Shown: positions 14,979 to 15,397 of the stretch, one piece after another
How positions within the stretch are numbered: the first letter of the stretch is position 1
How the letters are laid out: each line of letters opens with the position of its first letter
The notes under the pieces: generated by a model
The model's database searches: none
The model's input: only the letters and a program-made list of their open reading frames with translations
Told to the model about the DNA's origin: nothing
Made by a program: the position numbers and the translations under genes
Assembly: GCA_036939755.1 (NCBI GenBank)
Contig: JALLAZ010001343.1
Coordinates: forward strand, 1-15,397
Length of the DNA: 15,397 bases
Source of the DNA: Stephanodiscus triporus
Taxonomy: Eukaryota > Bacillariophyta > Thalassiosirophyceae > Thalassiosirales > Thalassiosiraceae
Direction: 5' to 3'

Positions 14979-15397
14979 TGGCTTTTGAAACGAGTCCAAC
15001 AGTGGATGCAGGGCGGTGGGACCCCCGACCCCAGGAATATGTTCTGAGACTGTGCTCGCATGAATATTCCTGATCCTCGGATGGCGTCGTATGACACTAT
15101 ATGCGTCCAAGTTATGATGACCAACGCCAAAATAACTCGCCTCGCAAAGGATGCTCCCGCTCTCCGACGCGAACACCTGCTCAGCCTGATAGAGGATGCG
15201 GAAGACAAATTGGACACGGCCCGGGCACAGGCCATTCTTGAGATCCTCCGCCGCGAGGCACAAAAGAAGACATGGCAGAAAATCAACTACTCCACTCGCC
15301 CCCCGCACGGCGCCGCCCCGACGTGCATCCAGGTTGAAACACCAGCCGGCATAACAACATATAGGAACGAGGATGAGATATTCGACCATTTGGCTCA
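14979..15397 (+). pseudogene. ORF2 linker between endonuclease and RT, in frame after TGA, runs off window
   Basis: The endonuclease frame continues without shift after TGA 14976-14978, with one more TGA at 15045-15047, to the right edge. The peptide reads WLLKRVQQW, then PDPRNMF, TGA, DCARMNIPDPRMAS, then helical charged segments including APALRREHLL and RREAQKKTWQKINY, and finally VETPAGITTY. From memory this matches the linker that precedes the RT in elements of this type, in which the position of the second TGA is usually Arg. The CGA to TGA change fits CpG decay. The RT itself is outside the window. Confidence 0.65.

Larger units (their letters stand above)
9700..15397 (+). mobile_element. 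Non-LTR retroelement, 5' part (ORF1, endonuclease, linker), continues past window
   Basis: ORF1 (1160 aa) and an ORF2 with an AP-type endonuclease are joined by a TAATG overlap. The RT expected after the linker lies beyond the right edge. No long terminal repeat is seen within the window. The 5' limit is unclear and could lie as far left as about 8506. Three TGA codons break ORF2. The element faces the opposite way from the RT/RNase H copy at 3222-6298. Confidence 0.75.

Noticed and set aside
2589..15047. A nuclear genetic code in which TGA means Trp
   Set aside because: ORF1 uses TGG about eleven times and TGA never, and the RT frame likewise uses TGG. Only one interrupting TGA falls at an expected Trp; at least one falls where Arg is expected.

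Overview
The window looks like a piece of eukaryotic nuclear genome, most likely from a diatom or a related stramenopile alga. This is judged from the protein families by memory, not from a search. The clues are long gaps between genes, a DUF3605-type protein, a membrane-anchored SAM-dependent methyltransferase, a piggyBac-type transposase of the protist kind, and non-LTR retroelement proteins in which an endonuclease, a reverse transcriptase and an RNase H belong to one polyprotein. No bacterial operon structure, rRNA, tRNA or CRISPR array is visible.

Layout. (1) 1-875: a non-coding leader with a 10-bp inverted repeat, then an intact DUF3605 gene on the + strand. (2) 876-1973: about 1.1 kb with no convincing gene. 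(3) 1974-2918, minus strand: a methyltransferase with an N-terminal membrane anchor, open in one frame except for a single in-frame TGA. (4) 3222-6298, minus strand: the 3' half of a non-LTR retroelement (reverse transcriptase, RNase H, zinc-finger tail), cut at its 5' end and carrying one frameshift in the RNase H domain. (5) 6420-7137: a non-coding, palindrome-rich stretch whose main array is made of TCTCGCGAGA-like units. (6) 7138-8509, minus strand: a piggyBac transposase pseudogene with one frameshift and one Trp-to-stop change. Its three putative catalytic aspartates are still present. (7) 8506-15397, + strand: the 5' half of a second retroelement. A long open 5' region leads to a 1160-aa ORF1 (gag-like, no recognised domain). 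ORF1 is joined by a TAATG stop-start overlap to ORF2 (Arg/Ser-rich N-terminus, AP-type endonuclease, linker to the RT), which runs off the window. ORF2 is one frame broken by three TGA codons and no TAA or TAG.

How it fits together. The two retroelement pieces lie in opposite orientation and are complementary. The + copy supplies ORF1, endonuclease and linker; the minus copy supplies RT, RNase H and a Cys/His tail. Together they outline a full element, though whether they are one family cannot be shown because they share no protein segment here. Most of the window is transposable-element sequence in early decay, with few lesions per kilobase. The in-frame nonsense codons in the recognised proteins are all TGA, and the palindrome array holds paired CG/TG/CA variants. 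Both patterns fit CpG deamination, hence DNA methylation of these repeats, but this is an inference. The DUF3605 gene is the only clearly intact host gene.
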